NCBI GenBank assembly: GCA_028564925.1 | Contig: CM053026.1 | Coordinates: 608,922,457-608,986,456 of the forward strand | Reading direction: 5' to 3' | DNA length: 64,000 bases | Source of the DNA: Lithobates sylvaticus | Taxonomy: Eukaryota; Chordata; Amphibia; Anura; Ranidae | In this document: positions 11,456 to 23,500 of the stretch, in pieces | Position numbering within the stretch: position 1 is the first letter of the stretch | How the letters are laid out: each line of letters starts with the position of its first letter | The notes under the pieces: model-generated | The model's input: only the letters and a program-made list of their open reading frames with translations | Databases searched by the model: none | What the model was told of the DNA's origin: nothing | Program-made: the position numbers and the translations under genes

Positions 11456-11625
11456 GACAGAGAGAGAGCTATAGACTAGAGGGGGGAGTGGGGTTAGTCA
11501 CAGAGGGGGTTATAAAATTATTATATTGTGATTTAGAAAACCCACGTCTAGAGTTAGGTCGTTATCCCAAAAGCTTGTCCTGAAAAATTTCTGGTAATGC
11601 AAATGAAAATAGTATTGTGGACAGT

Positions 11626-12065
11626 CATAGGTGTGCGCAGCCTATTGCATCAGGGTGTGCATTCCAAAGCTCAAACACACATGCTTTTCTCTGCAGCCTC
11701 AGCTGAACTGGACAGTGAATGAATGGGAAGTGCTCTGTGCTGAGTGGCTTCCTGTTCATTCACAGACTGAAGCATTGTAAACACAGTGTACTATGCTTCA
11801 GTTATTAATGGACACAGTGAGCAAGTGTGTTCACTGTGGTCATTTAGAAAAGAAAGGGGCCAGTAAATGCCATAGTGACTAGCCCATTTCCCTGCTCTCC
11901 AATCTGAAACATCTCCCACAGCAGCTGGGGGGGGGGGAGGAAAGCTAGCAACACTGCGTGGCAGGAGGGCCAAAAATGGCGGGGGGAGCCCGGGCAGTAG
12001 GGGGAATTGGCACCACACATAGTGATTAGGGTGCACACCTAGCACACCCTATGCACACACCTATG
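11626..12065. mobile_element. hAT-type MITE (440 bp)
   Basis: The ends CATAGGTGTGCGCA and (reverse complement) CATAGGTGTGTGCA form terminal inverted repeats. Eight-base flanks TGGACAGT (11618-11625) and AGGACAGT (12066-12073) agree at 7 of 8 positions, as expected for an aged hAT target duplication. The interior has no transposase. Confidence 0.75.
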
Positions 12066-12103
12066 AGGACAGTAGTCAATTGTTTCTGTTGAAAACACAC
12101 TAA

Positions 12104-12528
12104 AGCCCCATACACACGGTCGGAAAATCCGACCACCAAATCCATCGGATTTTGTCCGACGGATTTAGTCCGACACTGGTGTTGCATACACACTGTCGGA
12201 CAAAGTTGTCGGAAAATCCGATCATTCTGAACGTGGTGACGTTTGTTGCGTACGACGGGACTACGTAGAGGCTAGTAGCCAATAGCTTTGGTCTTGTAAT
12301 GTGATCTGAGCATGCGTGGCACTTTGTCCGTCGGAATTCGATACACACGATCGGAATTGGTGTGATCGGACTTTGTTGTCGAAAAATCTATCCAGCAGGA
12401 GATAGGACTTTGTCCATCGGACAATCCGATGGAAACTGTCCGATGGTGCCTACACACGGTCGGAATTTCCGACAACATTGTCCGATAGGACAGAATCCAT
12501 CGGAAAATCCGACCGTGTGTATGGGGCT
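12104..12528. mobile_element. PIF/Harbinger MITE (425 bp)
   Basis: The perfect terminal inverted repeat AGCCCCATACACACGGTCGG starts at 12104 and ends at 12528, with TAA duplications at 12101-12103 and 12529-12531. Many 'tccgac/gtcgga' palindromes fill the element. Relatives lie at 12912, 18826, 34450 and 48879, so this is an abundant family here. It encodes nothing; the short frames it contains are by-products of the repeats. Confidence 0.88.
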
Positions 12529-12911
12529 TAATACTGCTAGAATCACCTCATTCTTAAAGGAGAAATTATCAATCCAGAGAAGACTGTAGTCTGTAGACTG
12601 AAGTCATAATTCTCCTCTCTAAACTAAATAAACAGAGGAAAGTGGTGCTGCCTTCCAGCTGACATATATAAATTATAATCATAGTCCAACTATTGGTATA
12701 GTGATAAGTGCAAGTGGCGGTTGCATATGTGTGTATCCCAAGGCTACTAGGCCAAGCCTGCAAGTGTTATTAAGCTTGAAAGTTATGTGAGAATAATAAG
12801 AAAGTATTTAGAGACTTTATAAGAAACATCCTAGGGGTAAATAACTACTGCCTCTAATGTATAGTATTTATAAAAATATATATATATATTTTCAAAGCAT
12901 GTTTTATTTCT

Positions 12912-13016
12912 AGGTCCGTCTGACTTTTGGGAAGAAAAAGTCCACTGGAGCCCACACACGATCGAATTGTCCGACGGACTAAGTCTGCTCGAAAGTCCGA
13001 TCGTGTGTACGTGGCA
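12912..13016. mobile_element. Fragment of the Harbinger MITE family
   Basis: About 105 bases contain 'cacacgatcgaattgtccga' and end in CGATCGTGTGTACGTGGCA before TAAG, which is the right terminus of the 12104-type family. The left terminus is missing. It is a truncated or internally deleted copy. Confidence 0.6.
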
Positions 13017-14227
13017 TAAGAGCTGATAAGCTGTAATATATGCATTTTCTGTATTATTATTTTTCTTGGGGGGGGGGGGGTTAAAACTTTGTTGATAGGT
13101 TCATGTTAGGGGTTAGATTTAGGGATTCAGTTTACAGGTTACTTTAAAGGTACACACTAGGCAAATTTGAAATTTAAAAATGTTCAAGCCTAAAGGAAGC
13201 ACTGCCTACCCACTGAGTAGTTCAGTTTTTATCCAGACAATGCTGCTCTTCACTACCCTACTCCCTCCACTAATTTTTATGTGTAATCTGGTGTTCCTGG
13301 AAAGCACCTGCTGCTGATGCTGGAATGTGATATTAAAGTATAAAATGCAAATTGCTATATTGTGTACCGTTATGTCTGTGACTAAACTTGGGTAATCAAT
13401 TAAATGTGCATTTTATACTTTAATATCACATTCCAGCATCAGCAGCTGAGTGGAAATGTTTCCACTCAGATTGCTTGCCCTCTTTCAGTCCAGTAATTTT
13501 TAAATGGTGAATAACAAACACACTGTCTATGTACCTCTGCAGACCTTGCTAGACCCAAACTCAATAGCTCAACCCCAAAATAGCTTATTGTTTTCTACAG
13601 TGGGAATTAAATAACAAAATAAACAAAAAAAAATGGCCTCTGATATCACCATCACTGCAGCAGAAGTTAGAGTCTGTAAACATGGTAAATCTGTGGTTTG
13701 GGATATGCTAAAATACACAATCAAAGACTGGAAATATGTTACAGGAATCTGTTCAAAATCACTTCCATTACAGCCTGTTTACCAATCAATGCTACAGTAT
13801 TTGTGCTCCCTACAGGCCATTAAAGATACTGTTGCCAAATCTGACATTGCCCCAGACAAGATCTAGTATACATATAAAAGAGAATAGAGAAAACAGAAAT
13901 GTAAGAATGGGTGTAATAAATACTAAACCATTTACAGTATCTAATGGGAAACTATTCAATGAAGATTTTCCTTTAAAGGTTCTGGTTCTGGGAGAGCAGT
14001 TATCATGACATTGTAGGGGAAGTGGTACTAAGAAAACTAAGCTTGAGAAAAGGGGTCACAGTGACAAACACCGGGACCTATGCAGTGCATAGTGGATTTT
14101 GTCATTGGAATCCAGGACTGTTGGGGGTACTTGGTGTCCATTTTAGTATACAGTATAATGTCCTACTCATTTCTTAAAAAGGTGCCTAAATAAGTACTAA
14201 AGAAATTCAGGTTGGGCACCAGGCATC
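13017..14227. other. Mostly unannotated stretch with one long hairpin
   Basis: It holds a G10 run near 13071-13080, the perfect hairpin at 13311-13445, and an open frame of 77 codons at 13633-13866. I do not recognise that frame and do not call it a gene. No transposon ends were seen. Confidence 0.4.
13311..13445. repeat. Perfect 39-bp hairpin with 57-base loop
   Basis: Bases 13311-13349 and 13407-13445 are exact reverse complements, beginning CTGCTGATGCTGGAATG. A smaller palindrome, GAGTGGAAATGTTTCCACTC, follows at 13449-13468. It may be the core of a foldback MITE or, less likely, a small-RNA precursor. No flanking duplication is visible. Confidence 0.7.
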
Positions 14228-14773
14228 TACAGTCATGGCCAAAAATATTGGCACCCCTGCATTTCTGTCAGATAATGCACCACTTTGGCCAGAAAATTGG
14301 TGCAATTACAAATATTTAGGCATTCTCATGTTTATTTCTTTTGTATTGGTATGACACAAAAAAGTGGAGAATCAAAAAGCCAAAGCCGACACATTCCCCG
14401 CAAAACTCCAAAAATGGACTGGACATAATGATTGGCACCCTAAATTTAATATTTAGTGGCACACCCCTTGGAAAAAATAACTGAAATCAATCGCTTCCTA
14501 TAATCATCAATGAGTTCCTTACACCTCTCTACTGTCATTTTGGACCACTCTTATTTCGCCAACTGCTCCAGGTTTCACAGATTGGAAGGGTTCCTTTTCC
14601 CAACTGCTGTTTTGAGATCTCTCCACAGGTGCTCTATGGGATTCAGATCAGTTCAAGTGCTCTCCAGCGCTTTGTCTTAAACCATTTCTGGGTGCATTTT
14701 GATGTGTGCTTTGGGTCATTGTCCTGCTGTACTTTCTGACACTGGGCACTACATTGGACACCAAAATTCTTTT

Positions 14774-14980
<207 letters not shown>

Positions 14981-15204
14981 TCACATTCTCCCAAAAATAT
15001 TTAGGCTTCCTCACGTTTTGTCCATGTCCAAGGATTAGTTAGAGTGCCATGGGCTGTAAACTTCTTGAAAATGTTGCACACAGTGGACACAGGAACGTTA
15101 TATCTCTGGAAATGAATTTTGTAACCAGTGGCGGAACTACCAGGGTCGCAGCAGTCGCACTTGCGACTGGGCCCTGGAGCTAGCCACTGTGGGTGGGGGC
15201 CCCC

Positions 15205-15490
15205 GCCTGCCCGTTCTTCCCTGTTAGGTGCCGCTCCCCCGTTCTTCCCTGTTAGGTGCCGCCCCCCCTTCTCCACTCTTAGGTGCCGCCCCCCGTTCTT
15301 CCATTAGGTGCCACCCCCCGTTCTTCCGTTATGTGCCGCCCCCCGTTATTCCCTGTTAGGTGCCGCCCCCCTTCTTCCGTTTGGTGCCGCCCCCCCCCGT
15401 TCGTCCTTTAGGTGCCGCCCCCCCCCGTTCTTCCATTAGGTGCCGCCCCCCCCCGTTCTTCCCTGTTAGGTGCCGCTCCCCCGTTCTCCG
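15205..15490. repeat. Minisatellite, 'ttaggtgccgccccccgttc' type
   Basis: Nine or so degenerate units of roughly 25-32 bases built on 'gttcttccctgttaggtgcc' followed by a C run of variable length. It is inside the hAT element, on its left side. Confidence 0.85.
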
Positions 15491-15724
15491 CTGTCTCCAC
15501 TGTCAGGGGTCCGTCTGCCCTCCACCGTTATGGCTGTCCATTTGTCCCACCGCGGGACACCATGTAGGGAGGCAGACGCTGGAGTGAAGGGGGAGGAGCT
15601 CTCCCCTCTGCACAAGACCCCATGACATCGAAGCATCCCAGGCAGAAGGAAGTAATGATGAAGGGGAAGGAATCGGCCGACTAACTGACAAAGTAAGTGA
15701 CAAATTTTCAGTGTAACTGATCCC

Positions 15725-16550
15725 ATCCTCTGCCTCTTACTGACCACCACCACAGATCCACCCCTTCTCACCACCACCACCACCACTGATTTCACCGCCA
15801 CCTCCGCCACTGATCCCACCCCCATCACCATCACCACCACCACTGCCACTGATCCCACCCCCCTCACCACTGATCCCACCCTTCCTCACCAATGCCACCG
15901 CCACTGATCCCACCCCCTCACCACTGCCACTGATCCCACCCCCCCTCACCACTGCCACTGATCCCACCCCCTTCACCACCGCCACTGATCCCACCCTTCC
16001 TCGCCACCGCCACTGATCCCCACCCCCCATCACCACCACCACTGCCACTGATCCCACCCCCCTCACCACTGATCCCACCCTTCCTCACCAATGCCACCGC
16101 CATTGATCCCACCCCCCTCACCGATCCCACCCCCGCCACTGATCCCACCCCCCCCTCACCACCACCACCACTGATCCCACCCCCCCTCTCCACTGATCCC
16201 ACCCCCTTCACCACCACCACTTATCCCACCCTTCCTCGCCACCGCCACTGATCCCCACCCCCCCTCACCTCCACCACCGCCACTGATCCCACCCCCCTCA
16301 CCACTGATCCCACCCTTCCTCACCAATGCCACCGCCACTGGTCCTACCCCCCTCTCCACCCTCACCACCGCCACTGATCCCCCCCCCCCCTCACCACCAC
16401 CTCTGATCCTACCCCCCCTCACCACTGCCACTGCTATAACCCCCTCAACAGCACCACTGATCACATCCCTCCACCACTGCTGCCGCTTATCCCATCCCAT
16501 CCACCCCACCACCGCTGCCACTCATCCCATTCATCATCACTGCCACCACC
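15725..16550. repeat. Minisatellite, 'tgatcccacccccctcacca' type
   Basis: A strongly strand-biased C/A-rich array with short units (about 12-24 bases) reading 'ccactgatcccaccc' and 'tcaccaccgccac'. On the minus strand it is translated into Gly/Ser/Val-rich frames that are not genes. Confidence 0.85.
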
Positions 16551-17481
16551 GCTAGCTGCCACTCATCCGAGCCCCATGCTCCAGGGGGCCCATGCCTCAC
16601 CCCTGTACACCTGAATAGGAGGGGCGGCATATAGAAGATCCAAGACCCTCCATTTTCCTCCAGCAGTTACTGAAAGCCTACTTCTCCTCTCCCTCCCACT
16701 GATATTCAGAGGCTGCAGAAAGAAAATGGAGGGGATTGGTTCCTCTATATGCCGCCCCCGCTGCTCCTCCTATCCAGGTGAACAAGGGTGACACATGGGC
16801 CCCTGAAGCATGGGGCTGGGTCGCCCCGGGGGTCAGGGAGGCCCTTCATGGTTTCTTGCACCGGGGCCCTGAAGGTTCTAGTTACGCCTCTGTTTGTAAC
16901 CTTGAGATTGTCCATGCTTTTCCACAATTTTTGTTCTCAAATTCTCAGACAATTTTTTGCTGGTCTTTCTCTTCTTCATGCTTAGTGTAGCACACAGAGA
17001 CACACAACAGAAAGGTTGAATCAATTTGTCACCATTTTAGCTAATTGTCGGTGTGATTTTTATATTGTCAGCACCTGTTAATTGATACAGGTTAGTTTAA
17101 TAACAAATTACAAGAGCATCACAAACTTGGAATGCAATTATTTCTTAAAAATGTGAGGAAGTGCCCAAAATTTTGTGAAATCCATTTTTGGAGTTTTGTG
17201 TGGAATGTGACAGATTTGTCTTTTTGTTTCTTCACTTTTTCATGTCATACCAATACAAACAGAAAAAAATAAACATAGAAATGCCTAAACATTAGTAATT
17301 GCAACAGTTTTCTGGTACATTATCTGACAGAAATGAAGGAATGCCAATATTTTTGGCCATGACTGTATCATATCAGTAATTGTGACTTGTATGCACATGC
17401 AAACTGTTAAGATACAATCTTCCAAAAAAAATGGATCATTACTTGGTAAATTCTCCTTTTATCTCTGTGTTCCTTAATATA

Positions 17482-17899
17482 TTAAAGTGGAACTGTACTT
17501 TCCCAATCAACATCGACTAAATGTAATAATTTTGCTGCTAGCATTAGCAAATAGATAGGGAAGTATATCAGATTTACTTGTTTCTTCAGTTACTTCTGTT
17601 AATTTTTGACCTAAGCAAATTATATCAAATATCCCAGGAGTCTTCAGGAGGGAAGGAGGGGTTTTCTTAGCTAATCATGCCCTCCATGGATTCCAGGAAG
17701 TAAATGCTACACAAATCATATGCCCTTTCTCAAGATGGCTACTTTCAGAAATGCTAGGGGGGGTGTTTTTCAAAGTGATTTCTCAGCAAAATAAAGCATG
17801 GAGACATGGATGGATGGAGAAGTTTGCTTTGAATAATAAAAATAAATTAAGCAGCATTTCTATTTTGTGGTGCTTAGATCCAGCATGGTTCCACTTTAA
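17482..17899. mobile_element. TTAA MITE, AGTGGAAC family
   Basis: TTAAAGTGGAAC at 17482 is inverted at the right end as GGTTCCACTTTAA (to 17899), so TTAA borders both ends. It is 418 bp with no protein. Its size and ends fit Kolobok/T2-type MITEs. Confidence 0.78.
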
Positions 17900-18825
17900 G
17901 AGGTTTTTCACCAAGCATCAATCTAAAATTTCCAGCCTTGCCAAGAAGTAAAATATAAACTAGCTGTATTAAAAAATATATCATTAGCAAACTTCATTTA
18001 GTAAAACATGCAAATTGCTGTTATTATTAAAAGGCAATAAACTTTGCAAGTAGACGATTCATTAAATCATTTATAAGCAATGCTGTATTACTCATGGAGT
18101 GTGTCTACAGGTTACTTTTTTGTTTCCATGGTGATGGTTACATAAGCACAAAGACATGATAGTGTATTTGCCAGAGCATCCTTGTTTCAGTTTTGAGTAG
18201 AACATTTATAAAATATAAACACAATCTACTTGTTTGTCAAATGCATATTTCTTCCATGAGCTCAGAAAAACTGCACAGGGAAAAATATGAAACACACATC
18301 TGTATAGAGAGAGAGAGATTTCAATAAGAAACAGTCAAAACACATTAGTGCAGATCAACCTAACGTCATTGAAAATTTGTTCTTATCCCAAACTACTCAT
18401 CTTGATTGTTGATCTTTCATTTGCATTTTCAAATGATGTCATCTGCACTTCATCTTTCACTTCTCTAGCATTATTTTTACTTAATACTTTTGAAAATGTT
18501 CTAAAAGATCCAAGCCTCTTCTCCAAGCTCACACTTCTAGCAATACCAATAAATCAGATAGCATTTTTAAACTCCTAGTTTGGTCATACAGAAACCCAGT
18601 ACATTAAAGTAGGTAGGACCCAAGAGTCTTTCCAGTGTGCTCTAGAGGTGGACTGGCCCCTGTCTCCTTTTCCCATACTTCTATGCAGTGTCCGCTTATT
18701 AACTCTTATTGGAAATAGCACAAATAACTACTGCAACCTCCCACAGGACCCCTGGGTCTTCCTATTACACAACACAATCTCCCTGCATATAAGAAATCAC
18801 AAATAAAACATTTTATGAACACTCA
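17900..18825. other. Non-coding stretch, nothing recognised
   Basis: AT-rich with a short GA run near 18307-18318. The 76-codon frame around 18348-18578 has no motif I recognise and lies in ordinary AT-rich sequence. Confidence 0.45.
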
Positions 18826-19250
18826 TGCCACGTAGACACGAGTGGATTTTCGGTCAGAAAAATCTTGGATGGTTTTTCTGACGGAATTCCGCTCAAGCTT
18901 GGCTTGCATACACACGGTCACACAAAAGTTTGCTGATCTTTCGACAGTCAAGAACGTGGTGACGTACAGCACTACGACGAGCCAAGAAAATTAAGTTCAA
19001 TGCTTCACAGCATGCATCAAATTGTTTCCGAGCATGCGTAGGAATTTTGCGCGTCGGAATTGGTACAGACGATCAGAATTTCCGAATCGAAACTTTTTCC
19101 GCCTGAAAAATTGAGAACCTGCTCTCAATCTTTGCTGGCTGGAATTACGCCAGCTAAAGTCCGATGGAGCATACACATGGTCGCATTTTCCGACCAAAAG
19201 CTCTCATCAGACTTTTGCTGGTGAAATTTTCGATCGTGTGTACGCGGCAT
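18826..19250. mobile_element. Harbinger MITE, diverged copy
   Basis: The left end ATGCCACGTAGACACGA and the reverse complement of the right end (ATGCCGCGTACACACGATC) match with a few differences. Interior 'tccgac/gtcgga'-like palindromes and the 'tttgctg...cgatc' blocks match the 48879 element. The 3-bp duplication is no longer clear. It is older than the 12104 copy. Confidence 0.7.
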
Positions 19251-19522
19251 TAGGAGCCTGATCCCCAAGTACTGGAAAAAATGCAGACCAGGTATCTTGC
19301 AAGTTGATAAGGTACATTAGATGGCTGACTCATATATAAAAAAAAGTAGGAAAGCTGGATCCATTTTATTAACTCCAACCACTGCTAGTGTTTGCAGATT
19401 TGATTTTATAGTAGAATATTAGTAGAACATGTTAAAATATAATTTCATTATTGCAGACATGAAAAGACCAATTAAATACAGGTCATACTACAACAGGTGA
19501 CCCACTACTATTCTGTTCCCAT

Positions 19523-19963
19523 CAGTGGCAGCCATACCATTAGGGGCACAGGGGCACCACCCCCTTAATCCATGCGTCTGGCCCCTAATCTACATGCAGG
19601 GCACTGGAAGCATGGATTTCAATGTTTTTTTTATTTTTTTTTGAAGCACGTGATTAGAGCCCAAGGCTCTAATTGGCTTCAAAAAAGGGTGGGCTTGGGG
19701 CGCTGAGCCCACCCAGTTGTGTGACAATAGTGAAGTAATATTTGCTATTGTCTTGATCTTAAGACCCGATTGGCTGAGAGGAGAAGCTACCATATTGGCT
19801 GGGAGCAGGGGGGAGGCGTGAGGAGGAGAGTAGGGGGAAGCCGTTGAAGCTACCCGCGGCCTGGATGGGGTAAGTGCGGGCCAACCGACCGACTGACCAA
19901 ACTAATGAACGGGGGGGTCAGGGGTTTTGTTTGCCCCCCAAAATAGAGCATCAGCAGCTACTG
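19523..19963. mobile_element. hAT-type MITE (441 bp)
   Basis: The ends CAGTGGCAGCCATACC and (reverse complement) CAGTAGCTGCTGATGC are inverted. The flanks GTTCCCAT (19515-19522) and ATTCCCAT (19964-19971) agree at 7 of 8 bases. The 'aggggcacaggggcacca' and 'tttgccccccaaaat' segments resemble the ends of the larger hAT at 50334, so both may use the same transposase source. Confidence 0.75.
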
Positions 19964-20246
19964 ATTCCCATTATCATTTATTATATCTACACTGTTTAGG
20001 ACTGTTTTCTTTAGATACTCCAGGATGCTTTCTGTAGGGATGAAAAATTAATAAAACTATACTGAAAAAAAAAATCCAAGCACATGTTATCACTGTTATC
20101 CTGTGTATCTGTATCAGGTCGTACAAAGTATAGCATTATAGCCAAAAAAGTGCTTCAGCTTGACACAAGAAATAATGGACTAAATGTACACCTCATTTTT
20201 CTAAAGGTTTTTGACTATTCTCACCTTAGTAACTTTTACATCTCCC

Positions 20247-20403
20247 TCCACATCTTATTCCATAGCCCACTCTTTTCTTTACCTGGACCCAGGATTGGAG
20301 ATTTCATCCCACTCGGATCTCTAAGAAATATCAGGCTCCAGGTCCCAAAACTTTTAAAAATCTCAGCCCACATCTTATTCCATAGCCCACTCTTTTCTTT
20401 ACC
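20247..20403. repeat. 38-bp direct duplication around a dispersed 70-bp module
   Basis: The segment beginning CACATCTTATTCCATAGCCC occurs at about 20248-20283 and again at about 20368-20403. Between the copies lies a module starting CCTGGACCCAGGATTGGAGA that recurs almost unchanged at about 36708-36780. This looks like insertion of the module with target duplication, or a local tandem duplication. Confidence 0.6.
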
Positions 20404-20404
20404 T

Positions 20405-20752
20405 TAAAGTGGTAGTAAAGCCAGCTTTGTTATTTTTACTTAAAGGTAAGACTATAATAAGGCTTACCTGTAGGTAAAATGAATATCTCCTAAACGTGCG
20501 CTGTTTAAGAGATATTCACCCAACATATAGGTGCTGACATCACTGGTGCATGTGCTCTGAAGGTCATAAGCTCACAGCGTCTGAACCCGGGAACCCGGAA
20601 GAAAGGCCAGGGGAAGATGTCAGCCCTCTCAGTGGTGACTGCGCACCACTGGAAGGTCTTCGTTCTTAGGTAAGTATTTCATAATGTGCTGGTATTCTAT
20701 GCATACTAGCACATTATGCCATTGTGCTTTTTTTTTTATTCTGCAGTTTCTG
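20405..20752. mobile_element. TTAA MITE, AGTGGTTGTAAA family, right end eroded
   Basis: It begins TTAAAGTGGTAGTAAAGCC and contains the family hairpins: GTAAG...CTTACCTGTAGGT near 20445-20475, TAAACGTGCGCTGTTTA, and TGCTGGTATTC...ATACTAGCACATTATG near 20688-20720. The right terminus is diverged (TTCTGTTAAATTGG near 20750), so the end is approximate. Confidence 0.6.
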
Positions 20753-21575
20753 TTAAATTGGCTGATATTCGGCCCGTGTGTATCAGGCTTTAGGCCAGAG
20801 CCACAGTAATGTATATGTAAGTGAAGAGGCTGATGATCCAATGTTTTCTAAACCTCTGTCATGGAAACACATTGATATTGATTTCTTTGACTTTGTTTGA
20901 ATTTTTTTTTTATAAAAGTGGGCAAGAAAAGCCCTTTAAAAGAAGAATTCAGCAAGCGTCTCCATCCTTAAATCACTAAGTATGTATATATATATTCAAG
21001 CCAAACTACCATTTAAGTGGTGCAAGAAAGAACTGGGATACCTGGGAATAAATTTAACAGCCCAAGTGGGAGACCTTTTCGAAAGCAACTATATTCCCCT
21101 ATTAAATAAAATTAAAGAGCAATTAAACAGGATGCAATACAAAGTTCTATCATGGACAGGGAAGATAAACGCAGTGAAAATGTTTATATTACCGGTATTT
21201 ATCTACACCTGTCAGATGATCCCAATCTCCATCCCACAAAGTTACTTTAGGAAATTAAAATCTATGATAACACAATTTATTTGGGCACGAAAACGGGCGC
21301 GAATTGCGTTCAATATAATGATGAGAGAAAAGGATAGAGGGGGCCTAGCAGCACCAGATTTTAAAAAATACTATGAAGCTATTGTGATCTCGAGAGTAAT
21401 AGATTGGGTGCACAATAAGGAGGACAAGGGAGCGCATGCGCGGTGTGCGGGATGGCGGACGTGTAAAGGAAGAGCTCCGGTCCCCGTCTCCCGATCCACG
21501 GCTCCTACGCAGCTACACGAGCAGCCCTTAACATAGGAGCGACACCGCTGACTGCCGGAACCCCCCAGGCAACGT

Positions 21576-22706
21576 ATGGGGAAGGTTGGCTTCCAAAAGC
21601 ACGTCTACAGAGGCTTTATTCCGCCGCCGCCATCGCGGCCTACCTCAGGTATGGAGCGTTTTCTATACAGGCCGCAATCCCCGGCCTCGAGTGATTCACT
21701 GGGCCCGGCGCACGCTTCCAGGCCACTTGCAGAGCCGCGCAACACGGCTGCGGAGGACAACAACTCCCAGCCTTCCCAACAATCCCCTCGATCTCACTCC
21801 CCACACACATCTGAAACTCCAACAGATGTAGTGACAATTGCAGTACTGGGCACGAGGCTCAATCTGCTTTTACATGACCTAACCCACAGCATTGCTAAAG
21901 AAGTGGGTAAAATTGCACACGAGCGGGTGAAATCGATCAACTAGGGGAACGTACTGACACCCTCGAAAATAAATTTGATGAACTAACCCAATATATGCAT
22001 GCCCTTGAAGAAGATAACGCCAGCATGAAGCACACTGTCTCTCAACTTCAAATACAGCAAGAAGATTTGGAGAACCGCGAAAGACGCCAGAACCTAAGAA
22101 TCAGAGGGATCTCTGAAACGGTTAGTGACAAAGACCTCCGCCCTTACCTCCTAGGCCTCTTCGTTACCCTGGCACCTGGCACCCCATACACCAGACATAG
22201 ATTGGCGCCTGGACAGGGCACACAGATCATTAGCCCCGAAGCCACCACCTAATGCAAACCCAAGAGACGTCATCGTCCGTTTCCACTTTTATGAAAGCAA
22301 AGAAGCACTGACAAATGCTACCCGCAACAAGTCCCGTATTGAATTCAAACAATCTAGAATTCAAATCTTCAGTGATCTATCCCCAATCACCTTAGCAAAA
22401 AGGCGCAGCTTTCGCCCGATCACCACACACCTGCAAAACCATCAGATCCCATAACGTTGGGGCTTCCCCTTTCGCTTGTCAGTGACCAAAGATGGCGTCC
22501 AACACTCCCTGAGAGACCTCTACGAAGGGGAATCCTTCATTCGCAACCTCGGGCTCCCACCGCTACCCAAAGAAGAAACTCAGGCTCCAATCCCAAATAT
22601 GAAACCCCTCACCACACCAGCCAAGATCTGGACCCCGGTCCAGCGACGTTCACAGAAGAACTTCTCCACACCTCAGAGGCCTAACCCCCACAGATTCCCG
22701 ACCTGA
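21576..22706 (+). pseudogene. LINE ORF1 protein, frameshifted
   Basis: It starts MGKVGFQKHVYRG at 21576 and stops at 21944. The coiled-coil region resumes in another frame at about 21995 (EEDNASMKHTVSQLQIQQ), leading into the RRM-like start ENRERRQNLRIRGISE. A further shift near 22195 moves to a frame reading NPRDVIVRFHFYESKEAL. An in-frame TAA at about 22453 separates this from the C-terminal end, KDGVQHSLRDLYEGESF, which stops at 22706. The domain order is that of L1-type ORF1p. At least three lesions make it non-functional, in contrast to the intact ORF2. Confidence 0.8.
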
Positions 22707-23500
22707 AGAGACCCTCCATCTCACCAGGAACCGGCTTTGGTTTCTTTCTCCTTTTTACACTCTGGAACATCCCCAGAGAATATGCTCTTAGGCCTAGAAC
22801 ATGGCCCCACTGAAAGACGGTCCTCTTTCCCCTGAAAAGGACTGGGAACCACGTTCTTTCACCGTTGAGATGAACTACATCACCTACTAACTGCTGGAAA
22901 ACTCATCTCCTTTTTGATTCATTTTGGTTCCACTGCCTCGACTTTTCTTAATTTTTTCTCTTGTTTTCTTTTTCCCATGCACATACCTACGATGGCACTA
23001 CTTTATGTTTTTCTTTTTTCGCTCCGAATCCGAGCAGTCCTCTTAAGCAGAGACGGGGACACACGTCCCTTCACTTGGTGACTCCCGCAAGTCGTCATGC
23101 GTTCCACTGAGACCCATGGCTTCAGCCTGGGTAGCCTGAATTTTTTTTACTTTCAGGCTCATCGACAGACTTTTTTTGTTCTTTTTATTTTCTTTTTTGT
23201 TTTTTTTCTATTTGTTTTTTGTATCCCCCCATCCCATGTTTTTTTTCTTTATTTTTTCCACATGTTTTATTTTCATTTTTGTGCAATTGATTTTGCCTCT
23301 GATACACATGCGTTTTGTTTAAAAACGCAATTTATAGGTCACCTTTTTTTTGACCAACTTCAGGTAACCACTGTTCAATGTTGTTTTCTTGCTCAACTTC
23401 GGTATATTTCTATACCCAAATGTTACTATATATGGTGGTTCATATACTCTAAGTTATTGTGCAGAATGTTTTCCATGGCGCTATCTAACCCTATTAGATT

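Larger units (their letters stand above)
15126..16892. mobile_element. Non-autonomous hAT element rich in minisatellites
   Basis: The ends CAGTGGCGGAACTA (15126) and TAGTTACGCCTCTG (to 16892) are inverted. The 8-bp duplication TTTGTAAC lies at 15118-15125 and 16893-16900. CAGNGGCGKAACTA is a common hAT terminus. The insertion interrupts a Tc1 element and is therefore younger. The interior is mostly two pyrimidine/purine-biased tandem repeats (listed separately). Long Gly/Val- or Pro-rich frames here are repeat artefacts. Confidence 0.88.

Noticed and set aside
13633-13866. 77-codon frame as a small gene
   Set aside because: No recognisable motif, no splice or promoter context, and similar-length frames are common by chance in this window.
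15466-16521. Gly/Val/Ser-rich minus-strand frames
   Set aside because: These are translations of a C/A-rich minisatellite inside a hAT element, with no conserved domain.
23140-23300. T-rich tract between LINE ORF1 and ORF2 as a separate element or gene
   Set aside because: It lies inside the complete LINE bounded by exact target duplications and gives only a Phe-rich frame.
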